DNA of 26,220 bases. Origin: an uncultured Chloroflexota bacterium. GTDB taxonomy: Bacteria > Chloroflexota > Anaerolineae > Anaerolineales > Anaerolineaceae. The notes beneath the pieces are model-generated. The model was not told the origin of the DNA, made no database searches, and saw only the letters and a list, made by a program, of their open reading frames with translations. Within the stretch, counting starts at the first letter, position 1. Every line of letters starts with the position of its first letter. This document shows, in pieces, positions 6,669-14,581 of this stretch. The DNA is taken from NCBI GenBank assembly GCA_902795255.1, contig CADBKS010000033.1, forward strand, positions 1 through 26,220, written 5' to 3'. Both the position numbers and the translations under genes were made by a program.

Positions 6669-8723
6669 TTATCCCAGTTTTTTCTCCAGCAGGCTGAGTG
6701 CGCCTTTGGCGTAACGGCCGTTTTTGCGGTGGATGCCGAGCGCACTGATGACCTTCTGCGCTCTGTCGGCGTCTTCTCCGGTGCCCTGGGCCGTACTCAT
6801 CAGATGACCGGCGCGGCGTTTTGTGATCTCTTTGAAAGCCGATGTCCGTGTACCTTCGGCAAAGCCGTGGCTTTTGAGGATGATCGCCCGCACTTCCTTG
6901 TCGCTCAGCTTTTCTGCCGGGAACATCGCGCGCACGCGCTGCATTTCGGTCTCCCAGTCGATGCCCATTTCTTCGGCAGTGATATCGGCGCGCATCCGTC
7001 TGCGTTTGATTTTGTCATAAACAAATTTGAAAAGACCGAGGCCCATACCGGCCACACCGGCTATTGCTGCGGTGAGCGGGGCAAGCGGTCCGGTTGCCAA
7101 TGCTGCGATCCCGGTCCCTGCCGTGACGCTGCCGGACAGGGCTTTCAGTGCCCCGCTGGTCCGGTTGAGTTCCGAGACACGGCGGCCCTGATGGAAGGTT
7201 TTGAGCAGATCTTCCTGATTTTTACTCAGGCCCTTTTTCTTTCTGATGCCTTCAAGTTTTTTGATCTGTTCATTGATTTTCCCGAGGCTTTTCTTTCCCT
7301 TAACGGCCTGAATGGTGCCGGAGAGAGCGGTAGCGCCGCCGGTGACGACGTTCAGACCGGGGATCACACCTGTGTGACTGCCCGTAAAATCGGCAGTTGA
7401 CTTCAGAAAACCGCCGGCAATGGGCAATTTGCCGATTTTGCTCATCATGCCGATGCCGCCGGAAGCCAGACCGGCTCCGGAAGCAATCGTATCCAGTCCG
7501 GAAGCTGCCACGTCGGATTTTTCTCCGCCCGCTTTGAGCCTTTTAACATTTTTATATGTGTCAAAACCACCGGTCACAAGACCTGTCAGACCGGCTCCGA
7601 TACCGAAAGCATCTGCGCCAATACTCACAGCGGGATTTATCGCTGCTGTATACAGGTTTTTGTCTTCCATGGCGCTGTGGTTCCTCGCCAGCATACCCAG
7701 CTGTGCGGCGCTGTTGGTTCCGGTCTGGATGTTGCGCGTGATCCCGAGGTGCTTGTTGATTTCTTTCATCCCGCTGACAGTCTCCGGCATGATTGACGCA
7801 TCCGAATCTCTCTGGCTGGGAACCGACTCGAAATCCTGCAGGATCTCCTGCTTTTCCTGTTCGTTGACCTGATCCATGCCGCCGAGGAGGAGCGTATCAA
7901 AGCCCGTGTCTTCTTCTTTTACGCGCTGTCTGGGCTTCCCGCTGACACCCATCACGTCATTCGGGACATCAGGGCCTGCCGGTTGGTTTTGGGAGACCAT
8001 GGTGGGGCGGGCGGGCAGATCCGCTTCACCGGTTCGGATAATGTTATCCGTGATTTCCGGGGCATCCAGACCTTCCAGCTCGAAATCAGCATCGGACTTA
8101 TCATCCTGTACGGCATTGCGCTGTTTTTCTTTCGCTATGACATCCTCATACTGACTCGCGAGATCGTCGATATGTCTTTTTCTGTCCTCTTTCTTTTTCT
8201 TGTTCCACGGCCACATCTGGACCGCTCCTGCCGGAGCGGTGCGGCTCACGGAACCGCTTACCGCGCCCTGCTGGATGGTATGCACCAGTTCATGGGCAGC
8301 GATCTGCGGATCAAACCCGCCTTTCCCGAAATAAACATCGCTGCCGCGGGTCCATGCGCGGGCCCCCATCTGTGCTCCGTGCAGATCGCTTTCGGAACCG
8401 GAATGAAAACGCACATGTGAAAAGTCGGCCCCGAGGCGGTGCCCCATTTCCCGGCGGATATCGGCCGGGGTGCTGCCGCGGACACCGGAAGAGAGCCGGT
8501 CAGCTTCCGTTTCCGCGGCCGGGATCTGCCGGACCGGGCTGTTCATTTCCCGCCGGATCAGCGGTGCCGGGGATAATTCATCTCCGGAGGCGTCTTCCAT
8601 CAAATCGTACATCAGGCTGTTGGGCAGTGCTGCCGCGGGACCTCCAGGAACAGAGCGCACGGATCCGCCGGGCCTTTCGGTCCGCATCTGATCCGTCTGC
8701 CTGTTTTCTTTCGTGTAGGCCAT
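6669..8723 (-). CDS. large DUF4157 (eCIS-associated) protein, candidate secreted effector
   Basis: This protein has 684 residues. Residues about 84-155 are a DUF4157 domain: ADIRREMGHRLGADFSHVRFH, GARAWTRGSDVYFG, then AAHELVHTIQQG with a zincin-type HELVH motif (144-148). DUF4157 is the marker domain of putative effectors or processing proteases associated with extracellular contractile injection systems. The N-terminal 80 residues are Pro/Gly-rich and disordered. Residues 175-330 are charged. Residues 361-386, 404-440 and 530-568 are glycine-rich and hydrophobic, able to form membrane helices, followed by a basic stretch KIKRRRMR (571-578) and a charged C-terminus. Hydrophobic regions in a protein without a signal peptide suggest a delivered, membrane-acting toxin; this is inference. 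No injection-system structural genes occur in the window. Start: ATG at 8723, only modest ribosome binding site. Operon with the YbjN-like gene. Confidence 0.75.
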   Translation of the reverse strand: MAYTKENRQTDQMRTERPGGSVRSVPGGPAAALPNSLMYDLMEDASGDELSPAPLIRREMNSPVRQIPAAETEADRLSSGVRGSTPADIRREMGHRLGADFSHVRFHSGSESDLHGAQMGARAWTRGSDVYFGKGGFDPQIAAHELVHTIQQGAVSGSVSRTAPAGAVQMWPWNKKKKEDRKRHIDDLASQYEDVIAKEKQRNAVQDDKSDADFELEGLDAPEITDNIIRTGEADLPARPTMVSQNQPAGPDVPNDVMGVSGKPRQRVKEEDTGFDTLLLGGMDQVNEQEKQEILQDFESVPSQRDSDASIMPETVSGMKEINKHLGITRNIQTGTNSAAQLGMLARNHSAMEDKNLYTAAINPAVSIGADAFGIGAGLTGLVTGGFDTYKNVKRLKAGGEKSDVAASGLDTIASGAGLASGGIGMMSKIGKLPIAGGFLKSTADFTGSHTGVIPGLNVVTGGATALSGTIQAVKGKKSLGKINEQIKKLEGIRKKKGLSKNQEDLLKTFHQGRRVSELNRTSGALKALSGSVTAGTGIAALATGPLAPLTAAIAGVAGMGLGLFKFVYDKIKRRRMRADITAEEMGIDWETEMQRVRAMFPAEKLSDKEVRAIILKSHGFAEGTRTSAFKEITKRRAGHLMSTAQGTGEDADRAQKVISALGIHRKNGRYAKGALSLLEKKLG

Positions 8724-8760
8724 ATTTACCTGATCCTGTTCAGTGTGATTCCAATAAAAA

Positions 8761-8766
8761 ATTATA
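8761..8766 (-). promoter_or_regulatory. possible -10 box of the DUF4157 operon
   Basis: A consensus TATAAT on the minus strand lies 38 nt before the DUF4157 start in AT-rich DNA. No recognisable -35 occurs at the usual distance, so the promoter may need an activator or a different sigma factor. Confidence 0.35.
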
Positions 8767-8818
8767 ATTCAGAAAAAACGGCACCGGACGAATTGTTCGG
8801 AAAAAGCGGGATGAAAAT

Positions 8819-8853
8819 AAAAAAATGCGCGGCCGCTTTTCCGGGCCGCGCAT
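8819..8853 (-). terminator. terminator of the 11560-8890 operon
   Basis: On the minus strand ATGCGCGGCC (8853-8844) pairs with GGCCGCGCAT (8834-8825) around a 9-nt loop, followed by a U-run (8825-8819). The arms are 10-bp perfect. It separates the hydrolase operon from the DUF4157 promoter region. Confidence 0.85.
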
Positions 8854-8889
8854 CTTCAGTTCCTGGATTTTTCTTTAAGGTTTGCGCTT

Positions 8890-9612
8890 TTACCGCAGCA
8901 GTTTACCGGCTTCTTCCGCGGTGATCTCCATTTGTTCATCACAGCTGATCTGCGGTGTGCCGTCGCCCTTCTGCGGTCCGTAATCGCCGAAGCAGGCATG
9001 GCTTCCGCCCTGGATGACCCGTTCCGAAGTGTCCGCCGGCAGATTGCCGCGGTACTTTGCGTAAGAATCCCGGTTCAGGACGCCGTCCTCCGATCCGTAG
9101 ATACTCAGGACCTGCAGGCCGCTGCCGTTCAGGTCCGCGGTCGAATAGGCCCCGAGAAGGATCAGCCCTTCCAAATCCTGTGCGTGTTTCCCGCTGTAGA
9201 TCCCGGCAGCTGCACCGCCCAGGGAGTGTCCGGCGATGTACCAGGTGCTGATCTCCGGAAAATCGGCGATGATCCGGTCTGCGGCGTTCATACCGAGAAA
9301 GGCCAGATTCAGCGGCATTTTCTGAAGGATACAGAGGAACCCCTGACGTGCAAAGGCTTCCATCAGCGGGGCGTAGGCGGTGTATTCCACCTTACCGCCC
9401 GGATAGAAGATCAGTCCGGCTTTGACTTCTTCCGGACGGAAGACTGCCCGGTCCTTCTCCTCAGTGACCGTGATCCCCGGGATATCCGCGGAAAGGAGCG
9501 CTTCGGCTGCGGGAGAGGCGTGATAATAGTCACTGACGTAGATGGCAGCTGTTCCCACTAGAAGCACCATACAGGCAGCCAGGATGCATAAAACACGGAT
9601 CCCGCGCTTCAT
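8890..9612 (-). CDS. membrane-anchored alpha/beta hydrolase (Abhydrolase_5)
   Basis: This 240-residue protein has an N-terminal hydrophobic segment (about 5-26, signal anchor or signal peptide), so the catalytic part is probably outside the membrane. A full triad is visible: nucleophile S130 in GHSLGG, D176 in YGSEDG and H205 in GGSHACFGDYGPQKGDG. The last block is typical of the Abhydrolase_5/dienelactone-hydrolase-like group. Substrate unknown; esterase or lipase activity is the safe expectation. The ATG overlaps the stop of the upstream membrane-protein gene (TAATG), so it is translationally coupled. It is the last gene of the operon. Confidence 0.8.
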   Translation of the reverse strand: MKRGIRVLCILAACMVLLVGTAAIYVSDYYHASPAAEALLSADIPGITVTEEKDRAVFRPEEVKAGLIFYPGGKVEYTAYAPLMEAFARQGFLCILQKMPLNLAFLGMNAADRIIADFPEISTWYIAGHSLGGAAAGIYSGKHAQDLEGLILLGAYSTADLNGSGLQVLSIYGSEDGVLNRDSYAKYRGNLPADTSERVIQGGSHACFGDYGPQKGDGTPQISCDEQMEITAEEAGKLLR

Positions 9613-10277
9613 TATGCTTTTCTCCGGCCGTAAAGCAGAAAGAACAGCACCATAAAGAGCTCCCCGAACATCCCGATCAGGAAGATCAGGTCAAAGTTCC
9701 CGGTCGCCGGACCGAGGGCGGAGAACGCGAACATCAGGAAGCCGGCCAGGAACAGGTATGGCGTCTTCTGCCGGATCCATACGATGATGCCGGTAAGGAT
9801 CAGCGGGACCACGGTCCCGTAAGAGAGAACGCGCAGGAACCGTTCCGCGAACGCGGGAGTCCCCTCTCCGGAAAGATAACGGCTGATCCCGGCTGCGGAG
9901 GATGGCTCCAGTTTCGTCAGCAGGCCGGAAACAAATCCACAGACCATGAGCAGTCCGGTCAGGCAGAGGACAGCCTTTTTCAGACCGCCTTTCCAGCCGA
10001 GCGCTTCCGAGCAGATGGGCAGCAGGAGCGGAATGCAGGTGCCGTGCAGGATAAAGCGTACCTGGCTGAGCGGTTTCAGCACACCCTCCGGCAGAAAGCT
10101 GCCGCATGCCAGAACAGCCGCGTCATAGCAGAGCGCGAAGGAGACGACAGCCATCAGGAGCAGGATCGGTTTCCGGGTGCTTTTCCAGGTCTTTGCGAGC
10201 AGAATGCCGAAGACCAGTTCTCCGGCGGCCAGTACGGCCGCGATGACGGGGCCGTTTGCGAGCAGAAATTCACGCAT
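9612..10277 (-). CDS. polytopic membrane protein, unknown family
   Basis: This 221-residue protein has about seven hydrophobic segments (roughly residues 8-28, 38-58, 72-92, 103-122, 148-167, 173-192 and 196-216) and short loops, and ends with a basic GRRKA tail. I recognise no transport or enzyme motif. A GGAAGAGG ribosome binding site precedes the ATG. It lies 15 nt downstream of the soluble gene at 10293 and is overlapped by the hydrolase start, so it is part of a four-gene operon. Its size and topology resemble the other membrane protein of this operon (10949-11560), but no clear sequence similarity is visible. Confidence 0.65.
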   Translation of the reverse strand: MREFLLANGPVIAAVLAAGELVFGILLAKTWKSTRKPILLLMAVVSFALCYDAAVLACGSFLPEGVLKPLSQVRFILHGTCIPLLLPICSEALGWKGGLKKAVLCLTGLLMVCGFVSGLLTKLEPSSAAGISRYLSGEGTPAFAERFLRVLSYGTVVPLILTGIIVWIRQKTPYLFLAGFLMFAFSALGPATGNFDLIFLIGMFGELFMVLFFLLYGRRKA

Positions 10278-10292
10278 ATTTTTCCTCTTCCT

Positions 10293-10946
10293 TTATCTGC
10301 AGGAGAAAACAATGTCTTCAAAGATCTCCCGGGCTGCTTCTTCGCCGAACAGTTTCCTGAACTGGTCGACCGCCGGTCCGCCGTTTTCGAAAAGACTGTC
10401 CACATAGGCTTTGGTTTTCGCTTTTTTCTCTGCCGGGTCCGCGGCCGGTGCGTGGGACGCGTGCTTCAGGTACGCGGCCAGATAGTCTGCGGTGATCTCC
10501 TCTTTCTGTGCTTTCAGACGTTTGTCTGATGCGCCCAGGGTGAAATCGTAGCGGATACTGTCATACCAGTGCGGTTCGTTTCCGTAAAGCGGCAGGTCCG
10601 CGTATTTCGCCTTAACACTGCGGTATTCCGCGGCATCCGCTTCCGGGAGCGGGCTGAGCATGGTGTCATAAAACTCTTCCAGCAGGGTGCATTTCCCCAT
10701 CGCGGAGATAAAATCGCCGGAAAAAAGCGGCAGATCCAGGGATTCTGCCGTCAGAATGAAGCTTTCCATTTTCATAAGTCCGAGCATTGCGGACATTTCG
10801 ATCACGCTCATGGAGCCCAGCCCGCGAATGCTGTATGCGGAAATGATAAAATGCATCCCGGATCTTTTCAGATCGCGGTATTTCCCGGTATCCCGTTCGC
10901 TGACGGGGTAGCGTTTCCCGAGTTCGGATAAGATCAGCTCTTTCAT
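10293..10946 (-). CDS. soluble protein of unknown family, faintly bilin-reductase-like
   Basis: This 217-residue protein has no membrane segment and no family I can name with confidence. Notable blocks are SVIEMSAMLGLMKMESFIL (48-65), DLPLFSGDFISAMGK (71-85), LLEEFYDTML (88-97) and the C-terminal GGPAVDQFRKLFGEE followed by IFEDIVF (189-214). The hPLFxxDFI block after a beta region and the terminal FGEE...F helix recall ferredoxin-dependent bilin reductases, but the match is weak and the pigment-binding residues cannot be checked by eye. The ATG at 10946 is preferred; a GTG at 10952 is in frame. Its start overlaps or abuts the stop of the upstream membrane gene. Encoded between two membrane proteins, it could be their cytoplasmic partner. 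Confidence 0.55.
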   Translation of the reverse strand: MKELILSELGKRYPVSERDTGKYRDLKRSGMHFIISAYSIRGLGSMSVIEMSAMLGLMKMESFILTAESLDLPLFSGDFISAMGKCTLLEEFYDTMLSPLPEADAAEYRSVKAKYADLPLYGNEPHWYDSIRYDFTLGASDKRLKAQKEEITADYLAAYLKHASHAPAADPAEKKAKTKAYVDSLFENGGPAVDQFRKLFGEEAAREIFEDIVFSCR

Positions 10947-10948
10947 GG

Positions 10949-11560
10949 TCACTGCGCTTTTACCAGATCTTTCGAGGCCAGCAGGAAGAAGACCTGTCCG
11001 ACCAGGTTCACGCCTTCGGCGATCCAGTTCATGGAAGGCTTCGCGAAGTCTTTTGTCCCGAGATATCCCATCATCAGCATGAAGATGAAAGACAGGATGA
11101 AAAGGATCATGGCCTTCGTCCGGTTGTGGCGTTTGCTTTCGATGGCCAGACCGCCGCAGAGTCCCAGCGCTCCGAGGACCATGGCGATGATGAAGATGAC
11201 CGTGCCGCTGAAGACGGCCGGTGCGGCGGCATACATCTTTTGTCCGTCACTGCTCTGTTTGAAGAAGACCATGGCGATGACTGCGATGCCCGCGAGCAGA
11301 AAGCCGACGGACTGCATCGGGAAAAAGGCCTGATTCAGCCGTTCGAAATCGCAGATCCCAGCACCGAGGAGCAGTTTCCAGGACGCTTTGAAGATCCCGG
11401 CGGTGATCACCATGATCGTGCCGGCGGAAAAGACGGCAAAAGCTCCCTTGCTCATGCGGTTATAAAGACCGCGCTGCAGGGTGACTGATGCGATGATAAA
11501 CAAAATGACAGGGATGAAATCCACCAGAGCCATCGGTACTGACATACTGAAAATCTCCAT
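10949..11560 (-). CDS. polytopic membrane protein, unknown family
   Basis: This 203-residue protein has six to seven hydrophobic segments (about residues 8-30, 38-58, 80-101, 110-135, 146-166, 178-198). No catalytic or transport motif is recognisable. It is the first gene of the operon that runs down to the hydrolase at 8890. The ribosome binding site is GAGG 6 nt before the ATG, and it sits inside a CTCTTATAAGAG palindrome at the 3' end of structured RNA copy B. The sequence therefore suggests control of translation by the upstream RNA. Confidence 0.65.
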   Translation of the reverse strand: MEIFSMSVPMALVDFIPVILFIIASVTLQRGLYNRMSKGAFAVFSAGTIMVITAGIFKASWKLLLGAGICDFERLNQAFFPMQSVGFLLAGIAVIAMVFFKQSSDGQKMYAAAPAVFSGTVIFIIAMVLGALGLCGGLAIESKRHNRTKAMILFILSFIFMLMMGYLGTKDFAKPSMNWIAEGVNLVGQVFFLLASKDLVKAQ

Positions 11561-11569
11561 TCCTTTCCT

Positions 11570-11790
11570 CTTATAAGAGTCCGCTTTCGTTTGTACGTGG
11601 CAATCGTAAGAGAGTGCTCCGCATGGCGCGGCACGATCGTTCGTGTGTTTGCATGAGCTGCTTGCCGCGCCTGGTTTTATCAGCCGGGGCCGATCGGGCT
11701 GGCCTGGCGGCCACCCGTCGGCCCCGGCACCCCAGGTAATGAGCCTGAGACGACAGATTTTTTTATGTACCCGCGGCTCCTAATGAGACT
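11570..11790 (-). ncRNA. structured RNA element, copy B (unrecognised family)
   Basis: Minus-strand relative of the element at 3936-4157. The closing helix is TAGGAG (11782-11777) with CTCTTA (11579-11574), which keeps pairing with one G-U where copy A has A-U. Hairpin 2 is GCCGGGGCCG with CGGCCCCGGC, CGGGT with GCCCG, and GGCC with GGCC; relative to copy A an A-U pair becomes C-G and a C-G pair becomes U-G. Hairpin 3 is GGCGCGGCA with TGCCGCGCC around the conserved loop block ATGCAAACACA. The shared 5' block AAATCTGTCGT.TCAGGC is nearly identical. The element ends about 13 nt before the ATG at 11560, so it is the immediate leader of that gene. Most of the 375-nt gap 11561-11935 is this element. 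Confidence 0.7.
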
Positions 11791-11838
11791 TACCCGTATA
11801 TAACGGCGGGTACCTTATATATCGAAGACGGCCCGGAC

Positions 11839-11889
11839 GGGCTGCTCCTTTACCGGACTGACGGGCCAGATCAGCAGCCCTGTCAGTCC
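11839..11889. repeat. two interleaved inverted repeats (pseudoknot or alternative hairpins)
   Basis: GGGCTGCT (11839-11846) is complementary to AGCAGCCC (11873-11880), and GGACTGAC (11855-11862) to GTCAGTCC (11882-11889), extended by GGG/CCC with a bulged base. The order a-b-a'-b' means the RNA of either strand could form a pseudoknot or switch between two hairpins. It lies 47 nt after the DUF1295 stop and upstream of RNA copy B on the minus strand. There is no U-run, so it is not a standard terminator. It might block readthrough, protect the 3' end, or belong to the copy B leader. Confidence 0.45.
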
Positions 11890-11935
11890 ATTCATAACGG
11901 TCCGCGTTTTATTGATAAGCGCTGCCGGCCTCTTT

Positions 11936-12748
11936 TCAGCGGCCGCTCTCTGACGTCTGTTCTTCCTTCACAAGGTGATAGACAGGGATGAACGGGATCA
12001 GGATCGGGGTCTTATCGGCGTAGCGGCGATATTCCTGGAGTTTGCCGTAGTTTTTGTTCTGGCGTTTTTCGAGCCGTTTCGCGCCGGAGACCATGATGAA
12101 GAAGATCGTCACATAGCCGAGGATCGCGATCACCCACTGCCAGCCCTTGAGAATGTTCAGGCCGCTCACAAAAACACCGGTCCAGAACAGGATCTCACCG
12201 AAATAGTTCGGGCAGCGGCTGTATTTGTACAGGCCGGTCATGGCCGGTTTGTTGGGGTTCAGTTTCTTGGCGTCGCTCTTCTGTTTGTCGGCCAGGGCCT
12301 CGATGCAGATGCCGCAGAGCATAATGGCGGCTCCGACCCAGGCGATGTGTGTCGGGGCTGTCGGTGCGGTGGCCTCGCGGTACCAGATGGCGGACATCTG
12401 GACGACGTAAAGGACAGCCATGAACAGCCACATGACGAGCTTGACCGGGAACGGCACCGGTTTTTCGGTCTGCGCGTTCAGGGTCTTGCGGTAGGCCGCG
12501 CTCTTCATCTCGCGGATGAAAAGGAAGCCGCCCAGACGGAAGCCGTAGACGATGGCCAGCAGGCAGAGGACAGCGGCGGCCAGGCTCAGGTCACCGCGCG
12601 ACAGACCGATGATCCCGATAGTGGCACCGATCCCGGCGACGGCCAGTCCGTAGCCCACGGACATGAAATAAACAAACTTGTAAAACCCGATGGAGCACAG
12701 GACCGCGGAGACGATCAGCAATACCCAGGTCAGTTCAGGGAATACCAT
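11936..12748 (-). CDS. DUF1295 / steroid 5-alpha-reductase-like membrane enzyme
   Basis: This 270-residue protein has about six hydrophobic segments. The C-terminal half carries the conserved cofactor-side motifs of the DUF1295/steroid-5-alpha-reductase/ICMT fold: GLYKYSRCPNYFGEILFWTG (172-191, CPNYFGE at 179-185), then GAKRLEKRQ and YRRYADKTPILIPF (240-253). Known relatives reduce steroid or fatty-chain double bonds with NADPH, or methylate isoprenyl cysteine; the substrate here is not deducible. The ATG at 12748 is chosen for the strong AGGAGG just upstream; the frame extends further but overlaps the SDR gene. It is last in the operon with an SDR and a flavin reductase under TetR, which supports an oxidoreductive pathway on a hydrophobic substrate. 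Confidence 0.75.
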   Translation of the reverse strand: MVFPELTWVLLIVSAVLCSIGFYKFVYFMSVGYGLAVAGIGATIGIIGLSRGDLSLAAAVLCLLAIVYGFRLGGFLFIREMKSAAYRKTLNAQTEKPVPFPVKLVMWLFMAVLYVVQMSAIWYREATAPTAPTHIAWVGAAIMLCGICIEALADKQKSDAKKLNPNKPAMTGLYKYSRCPNYFGEILFWTGVFVSGLNILKGWQWVIAILGYVTIFFIMVSGAKRLEKRQNKNYGKLQEYRRYADKTPILIPFIPVYHLVKEEQTSESGR

Positions 12749-12765
12749 AACTCCTCCTTGACGCT

Positions 12766-13611
12766 CTATTTCTTGTAGCAACTCTTGATGTATTCGGCAA
12801 AGCTGTGATCGCCGACTTTCGTGTCGCCGACCATCTCTTCCGTGAGGGTCCACTTGGAGAATTTGATGATGGCCTCCTTGCCGTTCTTTTTCAGCTTGTT
12901 GATGAAAGCCAGCACGTCAAACAGCCATGTCGGAGCATAGCTGATGTTGGGTTCCTTGCCGGCAGCCGCGAAGAACATCTTCGCCAGCTCCTCATAGGAA
13001 TAGGTTTCCTTCCCGCCGACGTTGTACATCTTGTTGTTGTCGCACATATGCTCAACGATGAAGTCAGCGAAATCCGGGGTGTCGACCACGTTGGCGTGGA
13101 CCGGTTTTTTGCCGAGCAGGGTGACCTTGCCCTGTTCGATCATCGGCATGAAGACATGGGCGATGTCATAGAAGTAACCGGTCGGGCGGAAGATGACCCA
13201 GGTCAGTCCGCTCTGTTTCAGGTAGGCTTCGAGCTTTGCCTTCGCGTCCAGCATCGGGACGTCCGGAGCCTTGTCCGCTTTCAGTACGGAGACGTAGGCG
13301 AAGTGCTTCACGCCCGCGCGGACCGCTTCATCGACCAGGTTTTTATTGGCGCCATAGTCGATATCGTAGGCGGTGATCTTCGCGTTGGCTTTGGTCAGGC
13401 CGACGGTCGTGATCACGACATCCGCCCCGTCGCAGAGCCCTTTGAGCGCTTCTTTGTCGGTCATGTCGATCTTTACGGGTTTGAACCCGGTGCAGCCTTT
13501 CAGTTCCCGCGTGACCATGTCCGCGGCGGTGACGTCATGTCCGGCTTTCACCAGACTGCGCAGAATATCTTCTCCGAGGTGCCCGAACGCACCGGCTAAT
13601 ACGACTTTCAT
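12766..13611 (-). CDS. NAD(P)-binding atypical SDR (NmrA-like)
   Basis: This 281-residue protein has an N-terminal Rossmann fold with GAFGHLG (7-13), an acidic AADM after the second strand, DGADVVITTVG, and a YVSVLKAD strand typical of atypical/extended SDRs of the NmrA type (divinyl-chlorophyllide-reductase-like and related). The usual YxxxK pair is not obvious, as in other NmrA-like members, so it may be a reductase or a redox-sensing protein. The C-terminal region (NVGGKETYSYEELAKMF) resembles the substrate-binding half of sugar or isoflavone-reductase-like epimerases. It lies 11 nt after the flavin-reductase stop and 17 nt before the DUF1295 start, so it is in one operon. Confidence 0.8.
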   Translation of the reverse strand: MKVVLAGAFGHLGEDILRSLVKAGHDVTAADMVTRELKGCTGFKPVKIDMTDKEALKGLCDGADVVITTVGLTKANAKITAYDIDYGANKNLVDEAVRAGVKHFAYVSVLKADKAPDVPMLDAKAKLEAYLKQSGLTWVIFRPTGYFYDIAHVFMPMIEQGKVTLLGKKPVHANVVDTPDFADFIVEHMCDNNKMYNVGGKETYSYEELAKMFFAAAGKEPNISYAPTWLFDVLAFINKLKKNGKEAIIKFSKWTLTEEMVGDTKVGDHSFAEYIKSCYKK

Positions 13612-13622
13612 TTTGAACTCCT

Positions 13623-14564
13623 TTACTTCATCTTTTCTTTGGAACGTTTATCGTTGATGATATCCATATGTTCGGCGGTGATCAGGGTCACGCCGTTTTC
13701 TTTTGCCCATTTGACGCAGCCTTTCAGCGCGGTCGGCAGGAAGATGCGCGGGACGTTGACCAGTTTCGCGCAGGCTTCTTCCGTGAATTTGACCTTGTCG
13801 TCAATGCGGTCCGCCGCGTACTGAACGCTCTGGACGGTGGTTTTCCGGACCGGCAGCAGCTCCGGGATCGCGCCGAAAAAGTTGCCGAAACCCGGGAAGC
13901 GGGTGTACCAGAAGTTTTTGGAATCCCGGTAGCCGTAGTCGACCGGTACTTTCGGGAAATCCTTCGCCGTGACGCCGTTGATGATCGCGTTGTAATATTT
14001 TTCCTTCATCAGGATCTTGTCCACCCGCAGGATGAACGTGGCGCCGAATTTGGAAGTGATCCCGTTGAAATCGTGGTACGGACCTTCATAACCGTCCAGC
14101 TGCCCCGGCTGGTCCCGGTCCGCTCCGTCCAGATGGCGCATCCAGGTGCATTCGATGACCTGGAAGGCTTCCTGTACGACCTGCGGACGCTTCTGGCCGT
14201 CATCATCGGGGGCAAGGCCCTTTTCCAGCGTGAATTTGCAGTTCTTCATCTTTTCGGCAGGGGTATCGCCCGGCCAGCCCAGTCGGACCGCTTCCTTGAA
14301 GTATTTGCGGTCATCGGGGATGAAGTTGATGGCGCATTTGCCGGTGCGCAGGATGTGCTGGGCGGTGTTGGACGAGTTGCGGCAGTTCAGCAGCATCGCG
14401 TAATAATCCTTGCCGGCGACGTAGTACGGCTGCACAAGGCTGTACGGGCCGAGCGAGGTGGATCCGTCCGCGGCGACTGTGCTGATCAGCACGGTCGGCA
14501 TCGGGAAAAACAGTGAGGTCTGATAAAAATTATCGACGATCCTCAGATCTTTGAAACTGGACAT
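13623..14564 (-). CDS. flavin-reductase-like FMN-binding protein with C-terminal PCP_red-like domain
   Basis: This protein has 313 residues. Residues 10-200 form a split-barrel flavin reductase-like domain: FPMPTVLISTVAADGSTSLGP with the SLGPYS substrate/FMN loop, a LLNCRNSSNTAQHI block and KCAINFIP. The C-terminus (about 255-313) reads KFTEEACAKLVNVPRIF, then KWAKENGVTLITAEHM. This matches the pattern of the small PCP_red domain (protochlorophyllide-reductase-associated helical domain), also found on redox enzymes outside photosynthesis. The combination suggests electron transfer to a bound substrate or partner; the exact reaction is unknown. The ribosome binding site is AGGAAA shortly before the ATG. 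It is second in the tetR operon (17-nt gap). Confidence 0.75.
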   Translation of the reverse strand: MSSFKDLRIVDNFYQTSLFFPMPTVLISTVAADGSTSLGPYSLVQPYYVAGKDYYAMLLNCRNSSNTAQHILRTGKCAINFIPDDRKYFKEAVRLGWPGDTPAEKMKNCKFTLEKGLAPDDDGQKRPQVVQEAFQVIECTWMRHLDGADRDQPGQLDGYEGPYHDFNGITSKFGATFILRVDKILMKEKYYNAIINGVTAKDFPKVPVDYGYRDSKNFWYTRFPGFGNFFGAIPELLPVRKTTVQSVQYAADRIDDKVKFTEEACAKLVNVPRIFLPTALKGCVKWAKENGVTLITAEHMDIINDKRSKEKMK

Positions 14565-14581
14565 TCTTTTCCTCCTGTCAG

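Noticed and set aside
11975..12778. Long plus-strand frame opposite the DUF1295 gene
   Set aside because: Composition is that of an antisense shadow and the minus-strand gene has membrane segments and family motifs.
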